64,000 nt of DNA from Natrinema sp. SYSU A 869 (GCF_019879105.1 NZ_CP082249.1:620001-684000), one strand, 5' to 3'; positions 43,443 through 51,407 are shown, numbered from the stretch's first letter. Made by a program: numbers and translations. The notes: generated from the sequence alone by a model not told the origin.

Positions 43443-43621
43443 TGATCGTCCTCCGTGACCGTCAGATCGAGGCCGCAGATTCCGCTTGTCGACCACGCCG
43501 GCGGCTCGCTGTCCGCGTCGCCGTCGAGTAGCGGGACATAGATCCGGACCGCGTCATCAGTGCCACGGCGTTCGAGGTCGCGGATTCGCTCGCGGAGGTC
43601 GCGCTTGCGACGACGGCTCAT
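43439..43621 (-). CDS. Small basic-start element protein, paralogue A
   Basis: A 60-residue protein beginning MSRRRKRDLRERIRDLERRG and then VRIYVPLLDGDADSEPPAWS, ending GLDLTVTEDDQ. It overlaps both neighbours by ATGA. Its N-terminal basic helix is shared with paralogue B, the C-terminal strands differ, suggesting a common partner or nucleic acid contact with different second functions. Confidence 0.68.
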   Translation of the reverse strand: MSRRRKRDLRERIRDLERRGTDDAVRIYVPLLDGDADSEPPAWSTSGICGLDLTVTEDDQ

Positions 43622-44070
43622 TGACGGCCCTCCGTCCGCTCGAGGTCGGCGACGCGTTGCTCGAGTTCGCGGAGATCCTGCTGCTCGTCGATCCATTCAT
43701 TCCACGATTCCAGAGCGCGGACGGCGTCGCGGTATTCTTCTTGCTCGAGCAGCCCCGTAATAGATTTCTGATAGACAGCCGACGACGCAAGCGATCGACG
43801 CGAGCCCAATGTCTCGTCGATATGATCGGCGAGCGCGTCCAGATCCCGCGAAATAGTCGACTGGTTTACGTCGTAGCGTTCGGCCATCTCCGTCTGGTTA
43901 ATGAGTGACGGGTGCCCCCGTGCATAAATCTCGTCGAGCAGGTCGGCGCGTCGTTGCGGCCAACTAAACGAGGACGGGTCCGCGACCGGAATCTCCAGAT
44001 CGCTATAGTCGGGCTCGCTATGCTTGGATATGCCCGTCTCGTCCTCCGAGTCCGTGCTTGAGCGCGTCAT
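43618..44070 (-). CDS. HTH protein of the element
   Basis: A 150-residue protein. A helix-turn-helix is visible in NQTEMAERYDVNQSTISRDL, preceded by PQRRADLLDEIYARGHPSLI and followed by a helical region and a C-terminal coiled segment (LRELEQRVADLERTE). It resembles the small HTH proteins found next to replication genes of haloarchaeal plasmids and viruses, likely a repressor or copy-control factor. It overlaps both neighbours by 4 nt. Confidence 0.72.
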   Translation of the reverse strand: MTRSSTDSEDETGISKHSEPDYSDLEIPVADPSSFSWPQRRADLLDEIYARGHPSLINQTEMAERYDVNQSTISRDLDALADHIDETLGSRRSLASSAVYQKSITGLLEQEEYRDAVRALESWNEWIDEQQDLRELEQRVADLERTEGRQ

Positions 44071-44243
44071 CCGCAGCCACCTCGGCCGCCGTCCTCGTTC
44101 TCGTCGGTCGCGGTCGTCGGCCTGGCGTCACGACAGCGCTGCAACGTCCTCGCGTAGTTGCGAACTTCACCTTCGATCGACTCGGGAACCAGCACAACCT
44201 TCGCGTCCTCGGGTTCGGATTCGCGTTCGTTTGTCGGCAACAT
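44067..44243 (-). CDS. 58-residue element protein
   Basis: From ATG 44243: MLPTNERESEPEDAKVVLVP ... ESIEGEVRNYARTLQRCRDA, ending GGRGGCG. It overlaps the HTH gene by ATGA. An upstream in-frame ATG at 44300 would add 19 residues and is less likely. No known family; it may be the first gene of a small operon since a TATA-like CTTATACC (minus, about 44315) lies upstream. Confidence 0.55.
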   Translation of the reverse strand: MLPTNERESEPEDAKVVLVPESIEGEVRNYARTLQRCRDARPTTATDENEDGGRGGCG

Positions 44244-44371
44244 AGTAGAGAGCAGATCAGTCGCAGCGGGTCTTACCCGAATATGCAACCGCTCGAACAT
44301 AAGTCCCTTGGTATAAGAGTTTGTATCACGGAATTTCTTGCCAACCGTCGCGTGTCACCTCGAGCGCGTTG

Positions 44372-46039
44372 TCACGGCTGGATTTCCTGCGATCCGGTCG
44401 TCGCCGCCTTCATGTCGGTCGCCCAATACCATGCGGCTTCGCGAATCTTGCTCGGCGTCACGCTCGTCCCCACCGCCGCCGCCGTCGGCTCGCCGTCCGT
44501 GATCGGTGCTGATCCGCGAGCACGGTAGGCATTCGCGATCGCTTTCACGTCGTCCGCGTCCGTCCACGCCGCCGCCACGATCGACTCCGCGCCCTCCGAC
44601 AGATACGCACATGGCGGACAGCCCGCATCGTCCGGCCCATCGTCGCGCCAATACCAGCGCGGCTCGTCGCTCGCGTCCGCGTCATCCAGCGCGATCGGCG
44701 CGAGGTCGAGTTGCTGGCCCCGCTCTCGCGTTTCCCACCAATATCGGCAGAGTTCGTGTTTCGACGGCAAGTCCGCCGGCTCGTGGCCGAAGATCGCGAT
44801 ATGTCCGTGCGGTAGTCCCTTCCGCGTCGGCTCCGGCGCGGTTACCGACGCCGGCATTCCGCTCTCGAGGTGCCGCCCGAGCTTCTTCCGCAGGTTCTTC
44901 GCGTCATCCAGCAGCCCGTCCGCCGCCGCCGCTATGCTGTCGAATCGCTCCGGGTCCGTCGTTACCGACAGCACCGTTCCGCGATCGTACCCGGCCGCTG
45001 CCGCACCGCTGAATGCGTCCGCGATCCGTGACGGTCCTCCCCGTGCTCGGCCGCCGTCGATGAACCGCGTCCGATCCCCTCCGCCAAGTGCCTCGTAGCC
45101 ACGCTTCTTTGCTCCGAACGATCCGATCAGATCGCCCCACTGTTCGGCCGTCTCGAGCTTTGCACGCCGTGAAATCGTCGCTTCCGCCTTCTCTTTCGCG
45201 TCCGTCGCGCTCTCCGCACCGGCCCGCGGACGGTTATGCCTACTTACGGTATCAAGAACGGTCGGATCGAGAAACGCCCACAGCAAATCCGACGCCGCCG
45301 TGCGGTTTCCGTCTCGGTCCGATTGGCGCTGTTGATCTTGGATCTCGGTCACGTCCACCCAAGACCACCGGTCACACTGCCGTCGAACCCACTTCCAATT
45401 CTTCTCTCCGTGTCCCGCCGCGGAGCGGAATAGCGTTCGAGCGAGCCAGCCGATCGGCGCTCCGTCCCCCGACTTCGGATCGCGCAGGAGCGCCTCGAGC
45501 CGCTCCGTGTCATCGCCCTCTGTCCGCGGTTGCGTGCCAGTACTACCGGTACCGTGACTCCGTCCGGACTGCTGATATGCTGCCTTAAAGAACTCGTGGC
45601 AATCGGCGACCGGCTCGGCCCACATATCAGCGAGCAGCGGCCGGTCGGAAACCTGAGCAGCATAGAGATCCGAGAGCAGCGGCCGGTCGGAAACCTGAGC
45701 AGCATAGAGATCCGAGAGCAGCGGCCAATCACTCAGCCGGTCGTCGAGCGTCGCGTAGTGAGCTACGTCGGCGAATGCGTCGGGTTCATCCCACTGCTTG
45801 GCGAGCAAGTGCGATCGTTTCTCGCGGAGAGCATCCACGCCGTCGTCGTCGTCGGCGGAAACAGTTCCGTGGTCCCGCAGTCCGTCGACCGCCCACTGCG
45901 TCCCGCAGCGACGGCACCGCGTTCGTTTCGTGTCGATCTCGACGATCCAGTAGGCCTCGCACTCCGGACAACCGACCAACCCGAGACGATTCGATGTGTG
46001 AGCAGCAGATTCAAGAGTACAGCGCTCCTTACTACTCAC
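44372..46039 (-). CDS. rep: HUH rolling-circle replication initiator with zinc-ribbon N-terminus
   Basis: A 555-residue protein from GTG 46039, whose first bases overlap the preceding stop (GTGAGTAG). The N-terminus has a zinc ribbon, CPECEAYWIVE and CRRCGTQWAVDG. The relaxase-like part shows motif I LSVTTDPERFDSI, motif II LPHGHIAIFG with the His-x-His metal site, and a tyrosine region KIREAAWYWATDM, matching rolling-circle Rep proteins of haloarchaeal plasmids and pleolipoviruses. A 14-residue repeat (SDRPLLSDLYAAQV) occurs twice in a row at about 115-145. ATG 46135 is in frame but would overlap the small upstream gene completely. Confidence 0.78.
   Translation of the reverse strand: MSSKERCTLESAAHTSNRLGLVGCPECEAYWIVEIDTKRTRCRRCGTQWAVDGLRDHGTVSADDDDGVDALREKRSHLLAKQWDEPDAFADVAHYATLDDRLSDWPLLSDLYAAQVSDRPLLSDLYAAQVSDRPLLADMWAEPVADCHEFFKAAYQQSGRSHGTGSTGTQPRTEGDDTERLEALLRDPKSGDGAPIGWLARTLFRSAAGHGEKNWKWVRRQCDRWSWVDVTEIQDQQRQSDRDGNRTAASDLLWAFLDPTVLDTVSRHNRPRAGAESATDAKEKAEATISRRAKLETAEQWGDLIGSFGAKKRGYEALGGGDRTRFIDGGRARGGPSRIADAFSGAAAAGYDRGTVLSVTTDPERFDSIAAAADGLLDDAKNLRKKLGRHLESGMPASVTAPEPTRKGLPHGHIAIFGHEPADLPSKHELCRYWWETRERGQQLDLAPIALDDADASDEPRWYWRDDGPDDAGCPPCAYLSEGAESIVAAAWTDADDVKAIANAYRARGSAPITDGEPTAAAVGTSVTPSKIREAAWYWATDMKAATTGSQEIQP
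45635..45718 (-). repeat. 42-bp tandem repeat within rep
   Basis: Two perfect 42-bp copies lie side by side (45635-45676, 45677-45718), with the first bases of a third. The unit is a multiple of three and encodes SDRPLLSDLYAAQV. It probably arose by slippage. Confidence 0.85.
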
Positions 46040-46139
46040 GACGACCACTTCCTTTGATCGGGCAGTCCTCGTCGTCACCATCCAATTCATCGCGGTGATC
46101 GCGGGTGTTGGGCCACCCGCGGTCGGCTTTCGCACTCAT
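46032..46139 (-). CDS. 35-residue leader gene upstream of rep
   Basis: ATG 46139 to TAG 46032-46034: MSAKADRGWPNTRDHRDELD ... ending KGSGRRE. Its stop overlaps the rep GTG by 8 nt, the same overlap length seen at four other joints in the element, which argues for real translation and coupling. A TATA-like element lies about 33-42 bp upstream. Function unknown; it could set the level of Rep. Confidence 0.5.
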   Translation of the reverse strand: MSAKADRGWPNTRDHRDELDGDDEDCPIKGSGRRE

Positions 46140-46171
46140 ATCGCTCAGCGACGAGTGCGCACTTGTCGCTT

Positions 46172-46202
46172 AAATTTCTGTCGGGTGTTTGTTTATATAA
46201 AA
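46172..46202. promoter_or_regulatory. Divergent promoter pair at the right end of the element
   Basis: On the minus strand AAATTTAAGC (about 46171-46180) stands before the small gene and rep. On the plus strand gtttatataaaa (46191-46202) stands about 30 bp before ATG 46229, which reads into the 3' part of btpA. Both have the spacing of haloarchaeal core promoters. Confidence 0.6.
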
Positions 46203-46228
46203 CCATCCGTCCGAGAGGGAGAGTCCTT

Positions 46229-46816
46229 ATGATCGGTCGCTCGCGGACCGGTCAGCATGGGACTAGTTTGTCGTCTCTCCGAAACGACGCCCAGGCCGCG
46301 ATGTCGATCGCCGCGGCCGCCGACGCCGAGTTCATCCGCGTCAACGTCCACGTCGGCACTGCGGCGACCGATCAGGGACTCATCGAGGGCCAGGCCCACG
46401 AGACGCTCCGGCTTCGTGATCGGATCGGAGCTGACGTCGCGATTCTCGCGGACGTCCACGTCAAGCACGCGACGCCGATCGGCGAACGGGAGATCGAGCG
46501 TGCGGCCCTCGAGACGGTCAAGCGGGGAAAAGCCGACGGCGTCATCGTTTCCGGACACGGGACGGGCGTCGAAACGTCGCTCGCGGACGTCGAGTGCGTC
46601 ACCGACGCACTCGCCGATCAGGGACATGATGAGACACCGGTGTTCGTCGGCAGCGGCGTAACGAGCGAGACGGTCGGCGACTGTCTTGAGGCGGGAGCAA
46701 CGGGTGTCATCGTCGGTACGGCACTCAAAACGGACGGCGTAACGACGAACCCCATCTCGGAAACGCGGGTCGAAGAAGTTGTGACCGCGGCTCGAGCGGC
46801 GAGCTCGAGCGACTGA
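46229..46816 (+). pseudogene. btpA: btpA, 3' part with start supplied by the element
   Basis: From CTCCGAAAC onward the frame encodes the rest of BtpA: NDAQAAMSIAAAADAEFIRV, HVGTAATDQGLIEGQAHETL, VAILADVHVKHATPIGERE, DGVIVSGHGTG and the phosphate-binding end VFVGSGVTSE then ATGVIVGTALKTDGVTTNP. An ATG at 46229 inside the element is in frame and has a TATA box about 30 bp upstream, so a 195-residue product starting MIGRSRTGQHGTSLSS could be made. The N-terminal strands of the barrel would be missing. Excision would recreate the 279-residue protein. Confidence 0.82.
46277..46285 (+). other. Right attachment core of the integrative element
   Basis: Exact copy of CTCCGAAAC at 32902-32910. To its right the btpA frame continues with Asp-Ala-Gln. 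To its left is element DNA including TAGTTT (46264-46269), which pairs with AAACTA at 32907-32912 when the ends are joined. Confidence 0.8.
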
Positions 46817-46831
46817 GGACGCGAAAGTCGT

Positions 46832-48070
46832 TCAGAGCCCCAACATCAACGGTCCGATCAGAACACCCATCAGGTGCACCCGTCGGCACCGCAACCGAAT
46901 CGGAACCAGTCCGATAGCGGTCGCGACGGCGAAGATCACGATGCCGATCGGACCGGTGAACAGATACGAGAGAGCGAGCAACACCGCGAGGACGGCGACC
47001 GAAATCTTCCAGTAGGTCAGTCGGCCGACCAGCTCAAGGTAGGCGTCGCCGGCGACGATCACGAACGCGAACCCGAGCAGCCCTGCAAGGACGACGCCCG
47101 CGAGAAGGATCGGCAACTCGAGCGGCGCGGAAGTGCCTTCGAACGCGACTAACACGCCGGTTCGAGGCTGACCGATGGCGACCAGCGCGAAGAGCGCGAA
47201 GATCGTGTTCGACGTGTCAACGCCGCTGGTCGCGACGATGTAGCCGCGGTCGCTGGCTCCGCCCGGGACGAGCGCCAGCACCGCAACCGCGGCGATCGCT
47301 GCCGTGATACCGGGCAGGTAGCCGACCACAGCTCCCGCGAGCGCGCCGGCGACGGCGGTGACGCCGACGAACGGTCGCGAGGCCCGTATGCCGTCGCCCT
47401 CCTGTCGCGGAATTCCGCTTCCCCGGATCGCGTCGATCAACACCGGCGCGCCGAAGAGGCCAGCGAAGAGGGGCGCGAGCGTGCCGCCCGCCTCGAGCGG
47501 GGCATCCGCAGTGAGATCCAATGTGAGTGTGCCGAGGCCGGTCGCAAGCGCGAACGAGAGCAGCCCACCGAACCGGCCGCGCCACGTCGGTTCCGACACG
47601 ATCAGCGCGACCGCGACCATCGCGAGGACGAGCGAGAGATGGTCCCGAATCGTCGGATAGGCGGCCGTCACGGCCCAGGTGACGGGGACGGCGAGCGGGA
47701 CCGCCACGATCACGGCAAGGATACTGCCGAGCGCAGAAAGTCGGATCGCCTCGTAGCCCCGGCCCTCGAGGACCATCCGATGGCCCGGCAGTGCAGTGAC
47801 GGCCATCTCGGCGTCGGGAACGCCGAGCGCCATCGCCGGGACGGCGTTACAGAAGGTGTGGACGACGCCGGCCGCGAGCATCGCACAGCCGACGAACAGC
47901 GGCGGCCCGGGGACTGACGGCACGACGCCGGCCAGCAGGAACGCGAAGTTGTTAGCGTGGAGTCCGGGGACGAGCCCGCTACAACACCCCAGTAGCGAGC
48001 CGGCGACCACCCATGCGAGCAACTGGAGTGTCAGCGCCGGCTCGGTGACGATCTCGACAGGAGCGGGCAT
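46832..48070 (-). CDS. TctA-like tripartite tricarboxylate transporter permease
   Basis: A 412-residue protein with about ten helices. The segments GCCSGLVPGLHANNFAFLLA and VGYLPGITAAIAAVAVLAL are the paired Pro-Gly-rich membrane loops of the TctA/DUF112 family, and both lie near the start of each internal half, as expected. Archaeal members occur without the TctB and TctC partners, as here. The cargo is presumably a carboxylate, but this is by family only. It ends 16 bp from the end of btpA, tail to tail. Confidence 0.85.
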   Translation of the reverse strand: MPAPVEIVTEPALTLQLLAWVVAGSLLGCCSGLVPGLHANNFAFLLAGVVPSVPGPPLFVGCAMLAAGVVHTFCNAVPAMALGVPDAEMAVTALPGHRMVLEGRGYEAIRLSALGSILAVIVAVPLAVPVTWAVTAAYPTIRDHLSLVLAMVAVALIVSEPTWRGRFGGLLSFALATGLGTLTLDLTADAPLEAGGTLAPLFAGLFGAPVLIDAIRGSGIPRQEGDGIRASRPFVGVTAVAGALAGAVVGYLPGITAAIAAVAVLALVPGGASDRGYIVATSGVDTSNTIFALFALVAIGQPRTGVLVAFEGTSAPLELPILLAGVVLAGLLGFAFVIVAGDAYLELVGRLTYWKISVAVLAVLLALSYLFTGPIGIVIFAVATAIGLVPIRLRCRRVHLMGVLIGPLMLGL

Positions 48071-48186
48071 CGCCGACTCTGGCCGCGTCCTCGTTTATAT
48101 GGTCTCGGCTCAGCGAGGTACTACTCGAGTCGCGAATCGCTGCTTCCCCGCGCAGGCAGCATCGCCACTCGCCGTCGAGCGTCGAT

Positions 48187-48191
48187 AAAAA
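48187..48191 (-). terminator. T5 run after the rpl operon
   Basis: On the minus strand CCCCGATTTTTATCG follows the rpl12 stop by about 45 bp. Short T runs are typical archaeal terminators; no hairpin is needed. Confidence 0.4.
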
Positions 48192-48235
48192 TCGGGGTTG
48201 AAAACTCGTCGAAACCGGATCGACGGAACTGAAGT

Positions 48236-48589
48236 CTATCCGAAGAGTTCGCCGAGACCCTCGCCGTCGGCCTCGTCGTCCTCGTCGTCGTCCTCGTCCG
48301 TCGTGTCCGGCACGTCGCTGGTCTCCTCGGCTTCTTCCTCGTCGCCGCCTTCGTCGGCGGCAGCGGCCTCGCCACCCGCGGCACCGCCTGCGGCGGCCCC
48401 GCCAGCGGGGACGGCAGCGGCCTCGGAAACTGCCTCGTCGATGTCGACGTCCTCGAGTGCGGCGACGAGCGCCTTCACGCGAGACTCTTCGACGTCGACG
48501 CCGGCAGCGTCGAGCACGTTCGTCAGGTTGTCTTCGTTGATCTCTTCGCCCGATTCGTTCAGGATGAGTGCAGCGTATACGTATTCCAT
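48236..48589 (-). CDS. rpl12: Ribosomal protein P1/L12 (stalk)
   Basis: A 117-residue archaeal P1 protein: dimerising N-terminus [20 protein letters not shown], alanine/glycine hinge, long acidic tail and the factor-binding end EGLGELFG. It forms dimers on P0 and recruits elongation factors to the ribosome. It is the third gene of rpl1-rplP0-rpl12, 18 bp after rplP0. Similar tails (GLGE[ML]FG) end P0 and P1, as is normal. Confidence 0.95.
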   Translation of the reverse strand: MEYVYAALILNESGEEINEDNLTNVLDAAGVDVEESRVKALVAALEDVDIDEAVSEAAAVPAGGAAAGGAAGGEAAAADEGGDEEEAEETSDVPDTTDEDDDEDDEADGEGLGELFG

Positions 48590-48607
48590 TGTTGGATCCT
48601 CCGTTAA

Positions 48608-49648
48608 TTAACCGAACATCTCGCCGAGACCTGCCGCGCCGTCGCCGTCATCTTCGTCGTCATCGTCGCCGTCGGTCTCTTCGGTCTCAGCCTCGTCTTC
48701 AGTCTGGTCGTCTGCCGATTCGTCTTCGTCGTCGGCTGCCGCCGGTTCGGCGGGAGCCTCGACGTCCTGAAGTTCGTCAGGAAGCGCCTCCTCGTCATCA
48801 ATCTGGCCCGCGAGCGCACGCAGCTGTGCGTCGGCCTTGCTGACGAGGTCGGGCATCAGGTCTTCGTCCTCGATGGCGGCCTGCAGGCCGAGGCTCTTGG
48901 CCTCGCCCGTGGCCTTGGCGATGAGCGTCGGGGCCGTCGACGCGGTCGGGAAGCTCGCGTTAAGCGAGAGGTTCCGTGCGCGGGCGGCGGCCGTCGACAC
49001 GTCGCTCCGGTAGGCCTCGATGTCGATGTCGAGGTCCTCGGGGTTGAAGAGCACGCCCTCGGCGATGACGGCGCGCAGGTCGAGACCGACCTCCTTGGGC
49101 TCGATACCGAGCTCGTTGAGGACGTTCGACAGGTCGGCGGAGACTTCCTCGCCGGCTTCGAGAACCGTCGAGTCCTCCATGACCTGGATCGACCCTTCTT
49201 CGATGCGCGCGTTCGCACCGATACCCTGAAGTTCACCGACGAACGGCCCCGGATCGACACCGGTGTCCCCTTCGGGGATCACGATGTCGTTCGGGGCGAT
49301 TTCGCCCTCGTTGATCGGTGCGGGCGTCTTCGACGCCTCGAGTTCCTTGTACAGCGAGAACGGGTTCTCGTCGGTCGCGATGATCCCGACCTGTCCCCCG
49401 ATGTGCTCGACGAGGTCGCCGAGTCCGGCGTCCTCGAGCGCGCGCGTCTGCAGGGTGTTGCGGCTGACGCGCAACACGGCAGTGCCGTACAGGTCGCGGC
49501 GCATGTCTTGGAGCTGCTTCGAGGGAATGCCGGCGATACCGACGACGCCGACGCTCTCGTACTCGTCGATGATTTGTGCGAGGTCGTCGACTTCCTCTTT
49601 CTTCCACTGGGGAAGGTTCTCGGTTTTGCGTTCAGCCTGTGCGCTCAT
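48608..49648 (-). CDS. rplP0: Ribosomal protein P0/L10 (stalk base)
   Basis: A 346-residue archaeal L10/P0. The N-terminal rRNA-binding domain ([37 protein letters not shown]) is followed by the insertion domain, helices that bind P1 dimers, and an acidic tail ending AAGLGEMFG. It anchors the stalk on 23S rRNA. ATG 49648 is 1 bp from the rpl1 stop. Length is typical. Confidence 0.95.
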   Translation of the reverse strand: MSAQAERKTENLPQWKKEEVDDLAQIIDEYESVGVVGIAGIPSKQLQDMRRDLYGTAVLRVSRNTLQTRALEDAGLGDLVEHIGGQVGIIATDENPFSLYKELEASKTPAPINEGEIAPNDIVIPEGDTGVDPGPFVGELQGIGANARIEEGSIQVMEDSTVLEAGEEVSADLSNVLNELGIEPKEVGLDLRAVIAEGVLFNPEDLDIDIEAYRSDVSTAAARARNLSLNASFPTASTAPTLIAKATGEAKSLGLQAAIEDEDLMPDLVSKADAQLRALAGQIDDEEALPDELQDVEAPAEPAAADDEDESADDQTEDEAETEETDGDDDDEDDGDGAAGLGEMFG

Positions 49649-49649
49649 T

Positions 49650-50282
49650 CTAGGCCACCTCCACGGACGGGCCCATCGTCGTCTTCACATAGACGATATC
49701 GATGTTCTGGGGCCCCTTCTCGAGGTCAGCGTGCAGGCGACGCAGGATGACGTCGATGTTGTCGCCGATATCCTCGGCGTCCATGTCTTCGGCACCGACG
49801 AGCGTGTGGAAGGTTCGTCGGTCGCCGGAGCGAAGCTGCACGGTGTTTTTGAGCCGGTTGACGGTTTCGACGACGTCGTCGTCGGGCGAGAGCGGATCCG
49901 GCATCTTCCCTCGGGGACCGAGAATGGTACCCAGGTGCCGGGCGATGTCTTGCATCATTGCTTCTTCGGCGATGAAGAAGTCCGTCTCGTCGGCCATGTC
50001 TTTGGCCTCGTCGTCGTCCAGATCGGCCACGTCGTCCACCGAAAGTACCTCGTCCGCCGCCTCTTCGGCGCGGACTGCGGTCTCTCCTTCGGCGATGACG
50101 ACGATCCGAGTTTCCTGGCCGGTTCCGGCCGGTAGGACGATCGACTCGTCAACGCGGTTCGACGGTTCGTTTAGGTCTAAGTCGCGCAGATTGATCGCGA
50201 GGTCTACCGTTTCGGTAAAGTTCCGATCGGGCGAATCCTCGAGTGCGCGCGCTACTGCTGTTTCAATATCCGAATCTGCCAT
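49650..50282 (-). CDS. rpl1: Ribosomal protein L1
   Basis: A 210-residue L1 protein. Signature parts are [20 protein letters not shown] at the N-terminus and [20 protein letters not shown] in the second domain, with [17 protein letters not shown] at the C-terminus (its final residues read [19 protein letters not shown]). L1 forms the mobile E-site stalk and in archaea represses its own operon by binding the mRNA leader. It starts with a near-perfect GGAGGTGA 3-4 nt upstream and a structured leader. Confidence 0.95.
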   Translation of the reverse strand: MADSDIETAVARALEDSPDRNFTETVDLAINLRDLDLNEPSNRVDESIVLPAGTGQETRIVVIAEGETAVRAEEAADEVLSVDDVADLDDDEAKDMADETDFFIAEEAMMQDIARHLGTILGPRGKMPDPLSPDDDVVETVNRLKNTVQLRSGDRRTFHTLVGAEDMDAEDIGDNIDVILRRLHADLEKGPQNIDIVYVKTTMGPSVEVA

Positions 50283-50285
50283 CGT

Positions 50286-50378
50286 TCACCTCCGTAGTAC
50301 GCAGGACTGCTCCTACGGGTCAGTGAAACAGGCGATGCCTGTCTCCCTTGAACCAAGTGCCATCCTGAACTTAAACCC
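50286..50378 (-). promoter_or_regulatory. Promoter and structured leader of the rpl1 operon
   Basis: On the minus strand GGGTTTAAGTTC (about 50367-50378) is a TATA box, giving a leader of about 65-70 nt. The leader holds a hairpin ACAGGC-ATC-GCCTGT (50328-50342) and a second, bulged one, CCGTAG ... CTACGG (50292-50318), whose inner stem is GCAG/CTGC with an asymmetric loop. The outer strand overlaps the ribosome-binding GGAGGTGA (50286-50293). Autoregulation by L1 is known in archaea; this is a good place for it. Confidence 0.5.
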
Positions 50379-50618
50379 GTCGAACTGCCAGTATGCTCGT
50401 CTCGCAGCGTCCTCGCTGTCTCGTCATCCCAGAACCACTGCCAGCAAGTATAGCCATCCCGCGTGGCCGCGTTCGTTCGATCACAGTTCACCACAATAAC
50501 GTATTATTCACGCTTCGAATAACCGAAAACTCTATTATGCGTTATATTGTACCATACGTTCATGTGGCCAGTAGACTTATATAATATCATTGGTCCAACG
50601 GGGATCGGTTCGGTCGCC

Positions 50619-51170
50619 ATGCTAACGCCGTCCGGCGGGGAACTCGAGTTGTATCGATCGCTCGAGCCGATCGTTCGGGTGGGAATCCAGTTCGCTGCGA
50701 CAATACTCGTGATGATAATCGTGCTCGGCTTAGCGCAAAACTATGGCACACAGGCGGTGTCGAAATCGCGACAGAGTCCTATCATCTCGCTTTGCGTTGG
50801 GATTCCGGGTCTCCTCGTCAGCAGTGGACTCACGGGCACGGGGTATCTCATCGTGGATACGAGCCTCGGGACATTCTTCGGAATTCCACTGGTGATATTC
50901 GGCGCGATCATCCTGCCGGTTGCGACGGCGATCGGCTTCGTCGCGATCGGGTGCACCGTCGCCACACGGCTCGGTGACAGTCGACTTGCGATCGGGCTGC
51001 TCGTCGGGGCACTCCTCAGTGGGATTGTTGGGCTGTCGTTTCCGGCCACCGCCGTCCTCCTCGGATTCGCCAGTGCGCTCGGTATCGGTGCAACGATCCG
51101 AGTCCTGTCCGGGGCGACCGGGACGACGCGCCCGGACGACCGGACCGTCCCGCCCGCGAACAAGATCTAG
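50619..51170 (+). CDS. Hypothetical multi-helix membrane protein
   Basis: A 183-residue protein with about five helices (VGIQFAATILVMIIVLGLAQ, ISLCVGIPGLLVSSGLTGTG, FFGIPLVIFGAIILPVATAI, LAIGLLVGALLSGIVGLSFP and ATAVLLGFASALGIGATIRV). A strong TATA-like cttatataatatc at about 50576-50587 places the transcript start near 50605, so I choose ATG 50619 rather than 50562. It resembles haloarchaeal bactofilin-neighbour-type hypotheticals only in composition, so no family is given. It lies between rpl1 and rpl11 on the opposite strand. Confidence 0.65.
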   Translation: MLTPSGGELELYRSLEPIVRVGIQFAATILVMIIVLGLAQNYGTQAVSKSRQSPIISLCVGIPGLLVSSGLTGTGYLIVDTSLGTFFGIPLVIFGAIILPVATAIGFVAIGCTVATRLGDSRLAIGLLVGALLSGIVGLSFPATAVLLGFASALGIGATIRVLSGATGTTRPDDRTVPPANKI

Positions 51171-51407
51171 GTAGCCGCCCGAACGGTCTTCCTCGCTACG
51201 GTTGAACTCGCCTCTACGGGTCCATTCCGTGTCATCCTCCATCTGTTGGCCGTCACAATCGAGAGACAGCGACGCCACCTGTCCAAGGCATGTTGGCTCC
51301 GCTCGAACGGACCGCGGAAAACGGACGGTCGTCTACTCGCGTCTCGAGTGCCCGTCGCTGACACTACTAGGGTCTACGAGAACGAAGAAGCACTCGCTGC
51401 GCCGTAT

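Larger units (their letters stand above)
32911..46285. mobile_element. 13.4-kb integrative plasmid/provirus-like element inside btpA
   Basis: Bounded by the 9-bp direct repeats and by the two halves of btpA. It holds, from left to right: a membrane protein, an SNJ2-type integrase with two accessory genes, an HNH nuclease, a zinc-ribbon membrane protein, a response regulator, a Bat-type regulator with four oxidoreductase/cupin genes, a minus-strand chain of small overlapping genes and a rolling-circle Rep. Much of the left third is AT-richer than the host. No spike, capsid or packaging ATPase gene is recognisable, so an integrative plasmid or a decayed pleolipovirus relative is the best description. 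The target is a protein gene rather than a tRNA. Confidence 0.85.

Noticed and set aside
45635-45718. Repeat considered as a CRISPR fragment or iteron
   Set aside because: Only two adjacent units without spacers, in frame within rep.
46040-46135. Upstream extension of rep to ATG 46135
   Set aside because: It would cover a small gene whose stop overlaps a GTG at 46039 by 8 nt, the spacing used throughout this element, and the extension is not conserved-looking.
32902-46285. tRNA gene as integration target
   Set aside because: No tRNA-like sequence at either end; both junctions lie within btpA codons.
32911-46285. Transposon or insertion sequence as the cause of the btpA split
   Set aside because: No transposase and no terminal inverted repeats; a tyrosine integrase and a 9-bp identical core explain the structure.
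50252-50494. 80-codon frame overlapping the start and leader of rpl1
   Set aside because: It covers the rpl1 promoter and structured leader and has no coding bias.
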